Shown: positions 47,346 to 58,485 of the stretch, in pieces
Position numbering within the stretch: the first letter of the stretch is position 1
Layout: each line of letters opens with the position of its first letter
Source of the DNA: Craterostigma plantagineum
Taxonomy: Eukaryota > Streptophyta > Magnoliopsida > Lamiales > Linderniaceae
Assembly: GCA_027422505.1 (NCBI GenBank)
Contig: JAPQWV010000051.1
Coordinates: 744,001 to 808,000 of the forward strand
Length of the DNA stretch: 64,000 nucleotides
Direction of reading: 5' to 3'
Position numbers and translations under genes: made by a program
Notes under the pieces: generated by a model
Database searches by the model: none
What the model was told of the DNA's origin: nothing
The model's input: the letters and a program-made list of their open reading frames with translations, nothing else

Positions 47346-49262
47346 ATGGACACACTGCAATCGACGTACGGAGACTCCGAGGCCTCAGAACCCGCTCCAA
47401 CGCCGCCGGAGGCGGCGGCGGAAGATGCCTCCGTCGAAGGCGAACGTCTCGCCCGACCCTCTTCCTCCGAACCGGAACCAGAAGCAGAACCGATGCTCGA
47501 AGAGAAGCCAACGCCCCTCTCCGACACGCCGACGCCGACGGAGGCGCCGAAACAAGCCCCGCCGACGAGCAAGAGGAAGAAGAAATCCAAGGACGTATGG
47601 AGCACCACTTCTCGCAAGAAGCCCAAAAAGGCCAAAACCCCATCGAACGGCAACCACGCAAATACCCAAACTACCCCCGAGAGCGCCGCCGCCGATCCCA
47701 GCCAGGTCCTCCTCACCCCAGTCGCGAAATTCCCCGACAAGCACGACGATTCGCCGGAGCTTCCCATACTGCTGTCGAAGTCGAACAAGGCCGAGAAGGT
47801 GGAGCTGTCCGAAGACCGCCTGACGGCCTCTTCTTCAAAAGGGTACCGAATGGTCCGAGCCACGCGCGGCGTGAGCGACGGCGCGTGGTATTTTGAGGTC
47901 AAGATCGTTAGGTTAGGTGAATCGGGCCACACTAGGCTGGGCTGGTCCACGGATCGAGGCGATTTGCAGGCGCCAGTGGGCTACGACGTTCACGGCTATG
48001 GTTATAGGGATTTAGAAGGAAGCAAAGTGCACAAAGCTTTGAGGGAAAGCTATGGCGATTCTTATGGTGAGAATGATGTGATTGGGTTTTACATTAATTT
48101 GCCAGATGGGGAGAAGTATGCGCCTGAGATGCCGAGGTTGGTTTGGTATAAGGGGCAGAGGTATGTTTGTGGTGGTGGTGGCAGCGCTGGCGAGGCTAAG
48201 GAGGAGGCAAAAATAGTTCCTGGTAAGAATTTTTTGAGAACTATTCGTTTGTTTTCGATGGATGATTGGTATTTATGTTCTGTGTTATGCCTAAATGCAA
48301 AAAACGTTGGGATTTTTGCAAATCGATCGTCTTAGATTTGTGTATAGAAGCAAATGTTGCTTGTTATTGTCGACTTGTTGAAGCTTGGTTGTTTCGTTAC
48401 TTTGTAGAGCTATTCGTTTTCATCGTTCTTGATAAGGGTGTGATTTGATGTAGGTAATCGGTATATATACTGCTGTGGGTTAGTTCTAAATGCCATAAAG
48501 CTCTAATATTTACAACTCATTGTGAGTGAGTGATATTGTTGTGAGAACAATTGTCTTAGGTTTCGGGTTTTAGGGAAACAAATGCTTCTTGAAGCTTGGG
48601 TATTTCGTGATTTCGTAGAGCTATTCGTTTTCATCGTTCTTGATAAAGGGTATGGTTTCGTGTAGTAGATGGTTGGTATTTTATACTGGTGTGGATTAGT
48701 TCTAAATGCCAAAAAGCTCTAACCTTTGCAACTCATTGTGGTCGATCTCTTTGTCGGTACAATTGTCTTAGGTTTCAGCTTTTAGAAAAGCAAATGCTGC
48801 TTGTCATTGTCGACATCTTGAAGCTGAGCTTTTCTTGATTTTATTCGTTTAACGGCAGATTCGTTAGTTGTAAGATTAGGTGGTGTTTGTCGATTTGATT
48901 TGGGCCTCGTAAAAGTTGATCCATGGTTGGGTTTTCATCCTCAAAATTCATCCATTTCTTGAAGACCCGATTGAATCGTTTCTTCTTTAGGCAGTGTAAT
49001 TTCGTTTTTCAAGAACGGAGTAAGCCAAGGAATAGCCTTCGCCGATCTAAGCGGTGGGCGTTACTACCCAGCTGCTTCGATGTACACTCTCCCTAACCAG
49101 CCGAGCTGCGTTGTGAAGTTCAATTTCGGGCCTGAGTTTGAGAAATTCCCAGAAAATTTCGGCGGCCTACCAATTCCTAAGCCGATGAGCGAAGTTTCAT
49201 ATCAGGGCTACGACGCCAAGGCTGAGAACGGCGGCGGCGTATCTGATGAGAAGAAACCGTAG
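47346..49262 (+). CDS. TRO: TRAUCO / ASH2-like COMPASS subunit
   Basis: Two exons, 47346-48222 and 48991-49262, joined in phase to 382 residues. The first 150 residues are Pro/Glu/Lys-rich and probably disordered, with KRKKKSKD and RKKPKKAK as likely nuclear signals. Residues about 165-350 form the SPRY domain ([57 protein letters not shown], then [18 protein letters not shown] and [14 protein letters not shown]). ASH2-type proteins are core subunits of the Set1/COMPASS complex that deposits H3K4 methylation; Arabidopsis TRAUCO is needed for embryo development. The first ATG in this frame after the promoter is 47346. The region upstream is shared with no other gene. Confidence 0.93.
48330..48850 (+). 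repeat. Tandem duplication inside the TRAUCO intron
   Basis: A unit of about 211 bases beginning near GCAAATGTTGCTTGT is repeated: GAGCTATTCGTTTTCATCG occurs at 48407 and 48618, and TTAGTTCTAAATGCCA and AGCTCTAA recur at the same spacing. A third, partial copy starts near 48790 (AGCAAATGCTGCTTGTCATT). Copies differ at many positions. Confidence 0.8.
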
Positions 49263-49678
49263 CTCTTACATGTATGGTTTTTCCTTTTTTCGTTCTTATC
49301 TGTAGTTTTGGGAAATTAGTAGCTACTATTATTGCAGCAGTATTATCGTTGTATTGTTTTGGACATGACCGATTTAGTTGAGGTGTTAGTTCTGAGTAGC
49401 TATTGATTGCCTTCTGCAGTTTTTGCGATGATTTTAAGCAATCACACTTGATAGCTGAATGCTAAGTCTGTTACAGTATGTTAATTTACCTAGCAAAGTT
49501 TTATGAAGGAAAGCAATGTTGGGAGAAATATCTGAAAGGAGATAAGTTATCAAAGCTAAAATGAAAAAGAATCATCAACAAATACTCTAGTGAACTGCTT
49601 AAGGTTTTTTGCAACTGCAGAAAAGCAAACACTGTAATAATTCGCTACTATGTAACATGGCTCAAGAAAAACTAATGC

Positions 49679-52009
49679 TTACTTAACTTGGCTTTCGATG
49701 GCCTTGGGCGATTTCTTCTTTCTTCTGTGCTTCGGTTTCACAGCATCTAGCAGAGTCTTTGCCTCCTTAATGGGCCGTTGCTCGACAAGTTCTGATTTCT
49801 TCTGCGACGAAGGTTCTTCACCTTGGATGGAATTGTTGCTCTTCGTCTCCATGGGAGAAGATGATGATATGTCCATTTTGTTACTATGGTTTGTGGAAGC
49901 TGTAGACAGTAAACATAGAATGATGATGATCCATTAGTATTCTATTAATCAAGCCATTTTTATCCTACTAAAACTATATCATACATACGACTAATCTTTT
50001 CTTTGAAGCTATTATGTTGTCTACCTCGTGCAGCTAGAGTTGCCCTCAGCTCATCGACGTTAGCACCCTTTGAATATGGATCCCTGCAAAACAATACTCA
50101 CTAGTGAAGAGTGCCTAATTAACTACTGTACTATTGGAAAAAAAATAAGGAACGAAGCATATACCAACTCGAAGGACCTCCAACGAATATCTGGGATTTC
50201 TTCTCACTCAAGGTTCCTCCTTTCTTCAGCGAGTCGCCATCTTCAACTTCCATATCATCGCTTCGATCCTCTATTTTGGGATGAGCATCCATGTCGCTCG
50301 ATGCATCGTTTATCTCCTTCGCCGTAGGTTTGCTCACGTCAACAGTATTGGGATGTCTTTTGATCTTCTTCAGAGCTCTTGCTGTGTTGTATACTTCAAC
50401 CTGGGATATGATTCATGAGAATCAGCGAATCGAACAAGAAATACCTAAAGTGCAGGTAGATACCCCGAAAACTTCTGGTTTAAATTGAAACAAATCAATC
50501 AAAATTACTCACAGATTTCTTTATTTTGCCAGTGATATCAGCAGCTTTCACAGATGCAATACGCAGGCACTGCATAACGACGCTCTGCATTACACCTTCT
50601 CCGCCAGCTTTCTGTATGGCGCAGACATCGCCATTAGTATTGAGGGTCACCGTTAGCTTCCCTCCCATAACAGCTTCTTCAAAGTGTGTGGGGTCGATTA
50701 CCTACCGAAGCAAAACTTGAAGGCTTCAAAGAGTCTTCCCATTAAAAGGTAAAATACGAAGAAAATATCTCAGAAGCTATCTATGCTTACTAATGTGCTT
50801 TCCGCACCAATTATTGCGAAAGTTATTGCTACAGGAAGGTGATGTACGATCAGCGGAAGTGGTTCACGCACCTGCAACAAACATCCCCCGCAACAGCATT
50901 AAGATTTGGAAATTTGAATTTCAACCATTTTTCATGAAGCTCGTGAGTATTGTCTACAGTAGGTCGAGCAAATGAAGGCAATTGATCTTAACTAAGATTT
51001 GATAACATTAGGGATAGTTATTTATTATTCATCATTTTCTCGTCGAAAAGTAGATTTAGATAGCGACAGAGAACTGACTTCGGGGGGATGGACTATAACT
51101 TCCTGACCATCTTCTCCTCCTACAAGTGCATTCTGGCCTTCGGAAGGTCAAAAGTGAAGCCAAAGCAGCAATATTGGCAGCATCTACAAGATTCCTACAA
51201 TGATGAAAAGATCAAATGAGTTCAGAATTGGTACTAAAAGAAGCATACGAATTGTTTTCTTTTTACCAAAATTATAACCGCAAATGTGAAACTCACCCGC
51301 CATTATCTAGAATGTGGAGGTCAATACGTACAGACCATACCCATTTCCCAGCGACAACGCATAGTGATTCCGTATCCACAGCCCTGCTTTCCCTGTTAAC
51401 GTAACATTTTTGACCAAGATAACAAGACATAGGAAAAATTGATGGCAAGCAAACTATTTCACATTTTAGGAGAGATCGTATATTATAACCCAGAAATCAC
51501 TATCACCTCAAACCACGGTCAACGATACGGCCTAACTCCACGGCAGATTCCCCAGGGCGGCCAGCTTCGAAAGAAGGATCAGCCATTGGAGAGAACTCGG
51601 TGAATATCGAGATAGTTCCTTCATTAGGACGGTCCCTGTAAGGCTGTACTAGCTCCGAAGTAACAAATCCAATTACACGAGTCTGGCCAAGCTGCACTTC
51701 TGATGATCCATCTTCACTCCATTTACCGAATAAGCACAGTTAGAAATCACCATCCATATGTTACAGTTTCTCACAGGTCTTACAGAACATAAGCATGAAA
51801 CCTAGCTTTCTCAAGAAGGTAGTCTCCAAGTATACAATATCTCTTGAAACAACATGCTTCTACGGTCCTTACCTACCAAACTGGACGGTTAAATTTCTGT
51901 AGTCAAAAGGCCCACGACCGTCGATTCTGAGATCAGAAGCCAACGCTGCTTCGATGAATTTCTTCTCATTCACAGTCATCCGAAATGTGCTTGCTAATCT
52001 CTGCTCCAT
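49679..52009 (-). CDS. RRP45: Exosome subunit RRP45 (RNase PH family), one frameshift
   Basis: Nine exons on the minus strand: 52009-51873, 51716-51507, 51392-51297, 51194-51079, 50871-50791, 50701-50513, 50400-50165, 50083-50025 and 49899-49679. The first six give the RNase PH fold (DLRIDGRGPFDYRNL, IFTEFSPMADPSFE, ESRAVDTESLCVVAGKWVW, NLVDAANIAALASLL, REPLPLIVHHLPVA). The rest is an acidic then basic tail ending RRKKKSPKAIESQVK. In exon 4 one extra base (one of 51124-51125) shifts the frame between FRRPECT and VGGEDGQEV; without it the protein has 447 residues, normal for the family. RRP45 is a structural subunit of the nuclear/cytoplasmic exosome ring; Arabidopsis CER7 acts in wax regulation. 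Real mutation or sequence error cannot be decided here. Confidence 0.9.
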
Positions 52010-52802
52010 TTCGACTTCACCGTTCGCAGAAAACAAAAATTAAGATTATCGCGCACTGCAAAAGAGGGATACGAACTATGTTAAGTCGCAGTGACTCACA
52101 CGATTATCCCGCCTATTATAAACGGAGAGAAGAAAAACCAAAGCGTATTAAAACCTGATTCCTTGAGCTCCTCCAAGTATGGCGTGGCGAACAGAGCGGA
52201 AGTTCACGGCGGCGACGGCGGCTGTGCTAAAGGTGGGAGCTTTGGGCATGAGGAAAGTGGTCAGACAGAGAAAAAACTCGCATTGGGAAATTAAGATTGA
52301 GGTTTTACTAATGGGCTTATTGGGCTTGATCGAATAATTGGGCTGATTTAGCTTAACTGCTTAATAGGCCCATATATTAACTGATTAAGACACCCTGATT
52401 CTCAACAAATTACGGTACTAATTTTCTATAATATTCAATAATTATGTTGAAAATATAATATTTCAAATTACAATAGTACAGTTATCTTCAAGGTCAAACA
52501 ATTTGTAAAAAATGCATTGCGAAATGTTCTTCTATTATCGCAAGTAATTCCGAATGCGTTTTTATTTATCACAAGTTTTGCAAGTTAAAAACCATATATT
52601 TTTACTGATGTCAAAAAGTCATTCTTCTATTATTATTGATGGCGTTCCAAATAAAATAACTGTAACTGTAAATGGATAAGTAGCAAACTGATGCGACGTG
52701 ATCATTGACTAGAAAAAATCGAAGAATGGGCAAAAAAAGTCGAAGAATGGGCAAAATCCAATCCAAGTGCATTGAATAATACATAACAAGAAATGGTTAT
52801 AT
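52010..52802. other. RRP45 upstream region
   Basis: The minus-strand leader and promoter of RRP45 occupy about the first 250 bases; the plus-strand frame at 52091-52294 has no domain. The remainder is AT-rich. Confidence 0.5.
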
Positions 52803-52805
52803 ATA

Positions 52806-53577
52806 GGGGGTGTTTGTTTCCGGTGATACTTACATCACCGTGATGTTTGTTTCCGGTGATCTAACATCACGGTGATACCCCACATTCGTGATGTAGCCAT
52901 GTGTCTGTTTTGGGATGATATTTCATTTTGCATATCAATGTGATATTGGCATATTATGTTTGCTTAATCGCAGTGATGATTGGAGTGATGCTGCGAAATG
53001 TCATATTTAACCTTATTATATTAATATGTTTATTTGAGATAATTTTTAGCGTGATAGTTATTAATATTTGAAAATCAAGTATTAATTTTAACCATTAATA
53101 CAAGCATGTTATGTTATGTTTTTATGCTTTAAACATAGACTTTTTTTAACCAATTATTAATTATAAGTATTTTATATGATTCTTCAATGTAATTATTTTA
53201 TTTTTTTAAGCTTTAGTAGATTAATCAATTAATATTTATAAGTATTTTCTCTAATCCTTAGCACTAAATATAAATTTTTTAAGATTAAATATATTGGTTA
53301 CGTAATTTAAAATATAAGGATATATGAGGAATGAATGGTAAAAGATAAGGGACAATTTTGTGCAAAGAAATATTGAAATATCGCCCCATCACGGTGACAG
53401 AAGATTAGCCCTGCTTTTTGGGTGATCCAAAAAGTTGGAATATCACCCCGTTTTGATCACCTCGGCGATCCTCCATCACAGTGATGTTCATCACGCACGC
53501 TAAACAAACGTGGTTATTAGGACGCGATAGAAAGATCAGGTGATGTTTTGGATGATAAACCCGAAACAAACACCCCC
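52806..53577. mobile_element. PIF/Harbinger-like MITE, relative of the 41217 element
   Basis: 772 bp between ATA (52803-52805) and ATA (53578-53580), a 3-bp target duplication. Termini are GGGGGTGTTTGTTTCCGG and CCGAAACAAACACCCCC. Arms contain repeated ATCACCGTGATG and CATCACGGTGAT words as in the other copy, but the interior AT-rich sequence is largely different. Confidence 0.82.
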
Positions 53578-53580
53578 ATA

Positions 53581-54272
53581 ATAATAAATGTATTTCAACT
53601 TAATCCATTGTCCTAATGCGCGAAACATTACCCAAAGTTTACGGAATAATTTCAAACACACTCAAGTGAAGAAGACAAAAGCATCACATACACACCACAG
53701 CATATGATTATCGCAGATATCGAAAATCAAACGCTATTTTTATTAATTTCAGCTTTTAATATAATGAATAGCAATCATTCTTTGTCGTGTCGCGTATGAT
53801 ATATTATATATAGGCTAAAATTTCGATGCAAAAATCACATATGTGCCGAACTTTAATAAAATAGACGCATTTATGTAGACTAGGGTTTGAAAGAGCTATT
53901 ATGTATTGATTTATTGTGGGTCAAATGAGCAATCTCTTCCTCATTTACGATCAATTTCTGCGGACTTTGGGACAGTATTTCCTTTTCGATCGAGATTAAA
54001 TTCTCAGAGGGCATAATTAATACATCAATTTAACTCAAAAACTGCAAGATCTTCAACTCACAACAATCCACTTAAACTAAATACTAAAATTAAAGGGATA
54101 TTAAACGGCATGCATTCCTATTACATGTGACTATAGGACCATAGTTCGTCTCTATACATTATTTATATCAGTCATTAAAGGCAAAAACAAATGCGATTCT
54201 TTTTCCAATGCTAAGAACGTGTATATTTACATTAACAAGACCATAATTAAATATAACAGATGTTACGATCAA
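53581..54272. other. Non-coding interval before the SRS gene end
   Basis: AT-rich. It includes the probable 3' untranslated region of the minus-strand SRS gene. No other feature seen. Confidence 0.5.
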
Positions 54273-55578
54273 TTAATTAATAGGGTTATTACCATAGCTT
54301 GATCCTAGAAATCCACCACCACCGCCGCCGCCTATGTCCCACGTGTCCCTGAAGAAGAACCACCACCGTGTCTTCCTCCACCTCTAATAACACCACCGCC
54401 GGCGCCGCCTACATCTCCGGGATCTCCGGCGCCGGCGCCGCCCAAATGGAGCTCAGATATGTCTGGGAGCGAGTCTCTTCCTTGATCGTATAGAAACCCC
54501 TTAAAAACATGTCCGCCAATTCTTACAACTGCTTGATAGGCATACTCATCTTCGCCGTCCTCGTCGAGTGACGTCACTCTGACGCACCTGAAAACCGCCG
54601 GCGCTCGCACTTGCCCCGGCAAAGAATCTCTAAAGCTCACATCTATGGGCAAATTCATTAATCATTACATGTTTCGTCATATTTAGTAGTTGAGGTAATA
54701 ATAAAGAGTTTCAGATAGAAACCTTGATGGCTAGAAGTGGTGTCGAAGCTCCTCGGCGGCGTAGTGTTGGAAGTAGAAGTGTGCGACGCCGTGGTGGTGG
54801 CCGTGATCTGAGAAGCATCGCCGACGAGCCTAGGTTTTTTTACACCAGAAGAAGCCGCAGACTGCGAATTGGCCGAGCCTACGTTGACGCCGTCGCCGGT
54901 GTCGGTCGCCGTGAGTACCTGACGCTCGCGCCGCCTCACCGCCGGGACCCACGTGCTCTTCACGTGGGTGGCGCAGTCGTAGCCTCGGCTCTTACAGCAA
55001 GTCCTACACCTTCTGTGAGGGCAGTCTTTCTTCGCTTGGTTCCCGCAGTCCTGGCAAGTGGCGGCGGAGCTGCTGCCTGATGCGGCGGCGCCGACCGCCT
55101 GATGGTGGTGGTGGTCGAGGACGTTCACGGCGGCGGGCTTGGTGGCGTTCTTGATGCCATACGGCGCCCTTGAAGAATTACCGTCCAAGAACTGCTGTTG
55201 CTGATGGAGATGATGATAGTAGTGATGGTGGTGATGATCGTCGGAGACGTTGCTGCCGCCGACGGAGACTCCGCCGGGCGCGGCGGCGGACAAGAGAGGG
55301 ATTACATTGAAAGTGTGGTGGGGCTGATCGAAGCTGATGGTGGTCGGCTGGCTTTGCGGAGAAGGTGCAACGAAGAAGAATTCCGGCGATAACCCGCTAT
55401 TTATGTTCCTCGCGGCGGTTGACGGCCAAGGGTAGGCCGCGGGGCCGCCGCCGGCGGAACCCGCGGTGGAGATATTGGTGGCATTGAAGCCCAACGAAAG
55501 GTCCTCCGCCGCCGAGGCTGACGATGAGCTTCCTCCCACCCAATGATTAGCCACAACTACTGAAAGATTATTACACAC
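54273..55578 (-). CDS. SRS/LRP1-type RING-like zinc-finger transcription factor, ends disturbed
   Basis: Exon 1 ends at 54723 and exon 2 starts at 54642, phase matched. Exon 1 has the SHI-type zinc finger [20 protein letters not shown] followed by [19 protein letters not shown]. Exon 2 has the IGGH dimerisation region ([31 protein letters not shown]). SRS proteins activate auxin-biosynthesis YUCCA genes in organ and gynoecium development. Two oddities: exon 1 contains no Met codon in frame, and a GTG stands before ANHWVGG where a start might have been; and the frame ends at 54332 while the typical tail [13 protein letters not shown] with its stop (54273-54275) is intact in a neighbouring frame. 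A His-rich stretch ([15 protein letters not shown]) precedes the finger. Confidence 0.85.
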
Positions 55579-56756
55579 TAATACGGCAAACTGATCAAAA
55601 GGCTAAACATCAATTAGGGTTTTACAACCCAAAGAACGAAAAGCTACGATCTTCAGATCTCTCTCTCTCTTTCTCTCTATGAGGGTTTGAAGCAAATCTT
55701 GGAACAATCTCCCAAAAGGGTTTGAAATGGAAAAAAGAGGAAAGTGAAGACAAGACGAATCGCTGAATTTAGGTCAGACGTCAGACTTCAGTTCAGAGAC
55801 GAAAGGATAAAGAGATAAGTGCTGTAAGAAGCAATTTATATGAAAATGAACTTTCTGCAGATACATACGATGGGTCCTCTCTTCAGCTTCTCTTCTTCTT
55901 CAGCAGCAGCTTCTAAAGCTATTACAATGGCCCATATAATGCACACAGTTCACTGATCTTTCTCCTCGTATCTCTATTGATTTCTCGAAAGGAAGGAAAA
56001 AATAAAGAAAATAAAGAAAAAGTCAGCGTGAAATCACCGTGATAGAGTAGATAGTACCAGAGAGAAGTTGCATAACAGTAAACTGAGAGGCGAAGAGATG
56101 ACAGAGACGATACAGAAACAAGAGAAAGAAAGAGACTCTTATCATCATCCAAGACTTTGTTCTGCTTTAGGGTTTTTTATTTTCTTTTTTTTTTTTAATA
56201 GATGATGAATTCGGTATTTAAGCATAAGTGTACGATAAAGTGAAGGAAAAGTGAGATGGGCTAATCACAACCCCTCGTATGCGTATAAGATTATTGGAGA
56301 GAGAATATATAGAGAAAAGAGCAAGCTTTTGAAGCTTGATGAGAGAATGTGTGTAATGAGGTTTTTCATGGGGGGGTTCTGTCGAAATTGGACATCAATA
56401 CAAGTTCCTAACCTATGTATGGAGAAATTTGGATTTTGGTCGAATAAATTGGATCGGTGTATAATGTTGTTTGAAGCCCTTAAATCACATTATAGTTTCA
56501 ACTTGTTTTTTATGTAGTGTATTTCCTTTTTTTTGTCTAACCTCACTCAAGCCGTGAAAATTGGTCCCATTAAAATTTAAAGTCAGCTCATGTAGTTCAC
56601 CTCACAATTAATTAAGCTTCGAAAAAGAAAGTGTATCTAATTTGCCCATTGAATGGCCACAACTTGCCTCGTTTTAATCTAGATTTATTTGAAACCCTAC
56701 ATACATATTAAATATTAGAGCTACTCTTCATTGCCTTAGAACAATTATATCATAGG
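55579..56756. other. SRS 5' leader/promoter and intergenic sequence
   Basis: A CT-rich leader on the minus strand (TCTCTCTCTC near 55660) is typical for this family. No convincing upstream coding exon with an ATG could be placed. Plus- and minus-strand short frames here have no domains. Confidence 0.5.
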
Positions 56757-57852
56757 AAGTGAGCATTTAACCCGTCGGACCGCCCCATCCAATCGACCCA
56801 ATCCAACTCAGACTGCAAGTGTCGGGTTAACGGTTTGATGGGTTGGTTTGGGTTTTAAAAAGTAAAACCGCATATTTTGCAATCGGGTTTGGTTTTATAT
56901 TTTTAAAACCGCGTAAAAACCGCACCCAGCCGCATTTACAAATATACTAAAATTTTCTATATGTTATTCAATATTTCATAATATAATACATATAACTCAT
57001 ACTAGTAGCGATGCCAAAAAATATTAATTACTATTAATACAAGAACATCGACTTATCATAACACGTTGCGTAAAACTAAGCTCTAAATGTGTTTTTCATA
57101 AAAAAATAGATATTATGTAGTGAAATTTTTTTTATATGTTTATCCAATGCATCTCTCCTCCTTTATTCGGACTTGGAATCAATAACTATACACTTGAAGT
57201 TTATAGAAGGCGAGTTAAAATTTGAAATAAATAATTTTCTTCTTCGAAAGTAGAATTGGATACAAGGACATGGCCTAATCATAATACATTGCGTAAAGCG
57301 AAGTTATAAATGGTGACTTTTTTAAAAGAAATCAAATATTATGTAGTAAAAAATTACGTGTCTTTCCAATGCGATTCTCCTTTATTCGGACTTGAGATCA
57401 AGAACTATAACATTTGATGCTCATAGAAGGCAAGTTAAAATTCTAAAATCAAAAATTTATTTCTTGTAAGGAAAATTTTTAAATCAAAATGAGGCACTGC
57501 TTTAGTTGCTTTACCAAAAGCCGACTGTGAACAAGAAATATGAGCTTCTAATCAAGCTTCTTATCGGACTTTTGTTAACTGTTACTGTTATATAAACTTT
57601 TATATTTGTAAATAGGTTAATGATATACCTTTTTGCTCTATCTATACTTTAGAATATTACCTTAATTTTCGTTATGATAAGAATAAATATCAAACCGCAA
57701 AAACCGCCCCTACCCAACCGCACAGAAGCAAACCGCAATGTATCGGGTTAAATTTTTATGATCGGGTTTGGGGTATATTTTAAAAAACCGCAATATATTG
57801 GATCGGGTTAAATTTTCGATAAAAACCGCCCAAACCCACCACGCTCACCCTA
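56757..57852. mobile_element. hAT-like MITE with AACCGC/CGGGTT arms and internal duplication
   Basis: Ends carry GTGAGC (left) and GCTCACCCTAA (right), with GGTTTGGGTT, AAACCGC and TCGGGTT words in both arms. Flanks CATAGGAA and AATAGGAA may be an imperfect 8-bp duplication, but the left boundary is uncertain by a few bases. The core contains two diverged copies of a unit of about 219 bases (near 57050-57240 and 57265-57455), each with CTTTATTCGGACTTG and TATTATGTAGT. Confidence 0.65.
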
Positions 57853-58485
57853 ATAGGAATAATGCGACTAACATGGATACTTTCACTTTATTATCAACTC
57901 CTTTAGAACCCTAATCATTGTTCCGTAAGCTCGTTTTGCAAAGTGGTAACTCTAATTTTTTTATATCATATAGTAACCAAGGCAAACTTATAGCCAAGAT
58001 TATTATTGGAGTTCGAATAATATTGCAAATAAAATTATATATTTAGAGATAAGGACATATGTCACTTCCCCGTATGTTTCTCATTTAGCCACGAAGTCTG
58101 ACCAAGATCAAGACAGTGTGAGGGACAATAATTAATATAACATGGTGTATAACAATAAGATACACCGATTTAATTAGAGGAAACAAAGAAAGACCTAAGT
58201 TTATTATTAAACATGAATAAACTCGTGATTGATTTTTTTTTCTATATTAACGAAAATACTATCAAAAACTTTTTTGTGGGACATTGTAAAAGTAAGCGGC
58301 ACAACGCAGGTCTAATGCATGAGCCTACTATAGACTAGCAGTGTGTATTGTCGTACCTTTTTAAATCAATATTTATTTAATACTTAACATTTAATTTTCA
58401 TTATTGGTTTCGTGTTGCGAAGATTTGTCTCGAGCCCACCGCTCTAGGTCCTGTCTTTCCCATCCTTATGTTGTCTTTTTTAAAT
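57853..58485. other. Non-coding interval between MITEs
   Basis: AT-rich, no gene or element termini seen, apart from TTTTAAAT at 58478-58485, which is the target duplication of the next element. Confidence 0.5.

Noticed and set aside
47321..47896. Arg-rich alternative frames on both strands over TRAUCO exon 1
   Set aside because: GC-rich coding sequence gives long shadow frames; only the SPRY frame has conserved domains and proper splicing.
54724..55080. 118-codon plus-strand frame opposite SRS exon 1
   Set aside because: Shadow of the zinc-finger coding strand; Arg/Ala-rich with no domain.
56251..56517. 88-codon plus-strand frame after the SRS promoter
   Set aside because: No domain, no supporting splice structure, AT-rich composition typical of intergenic DNA.
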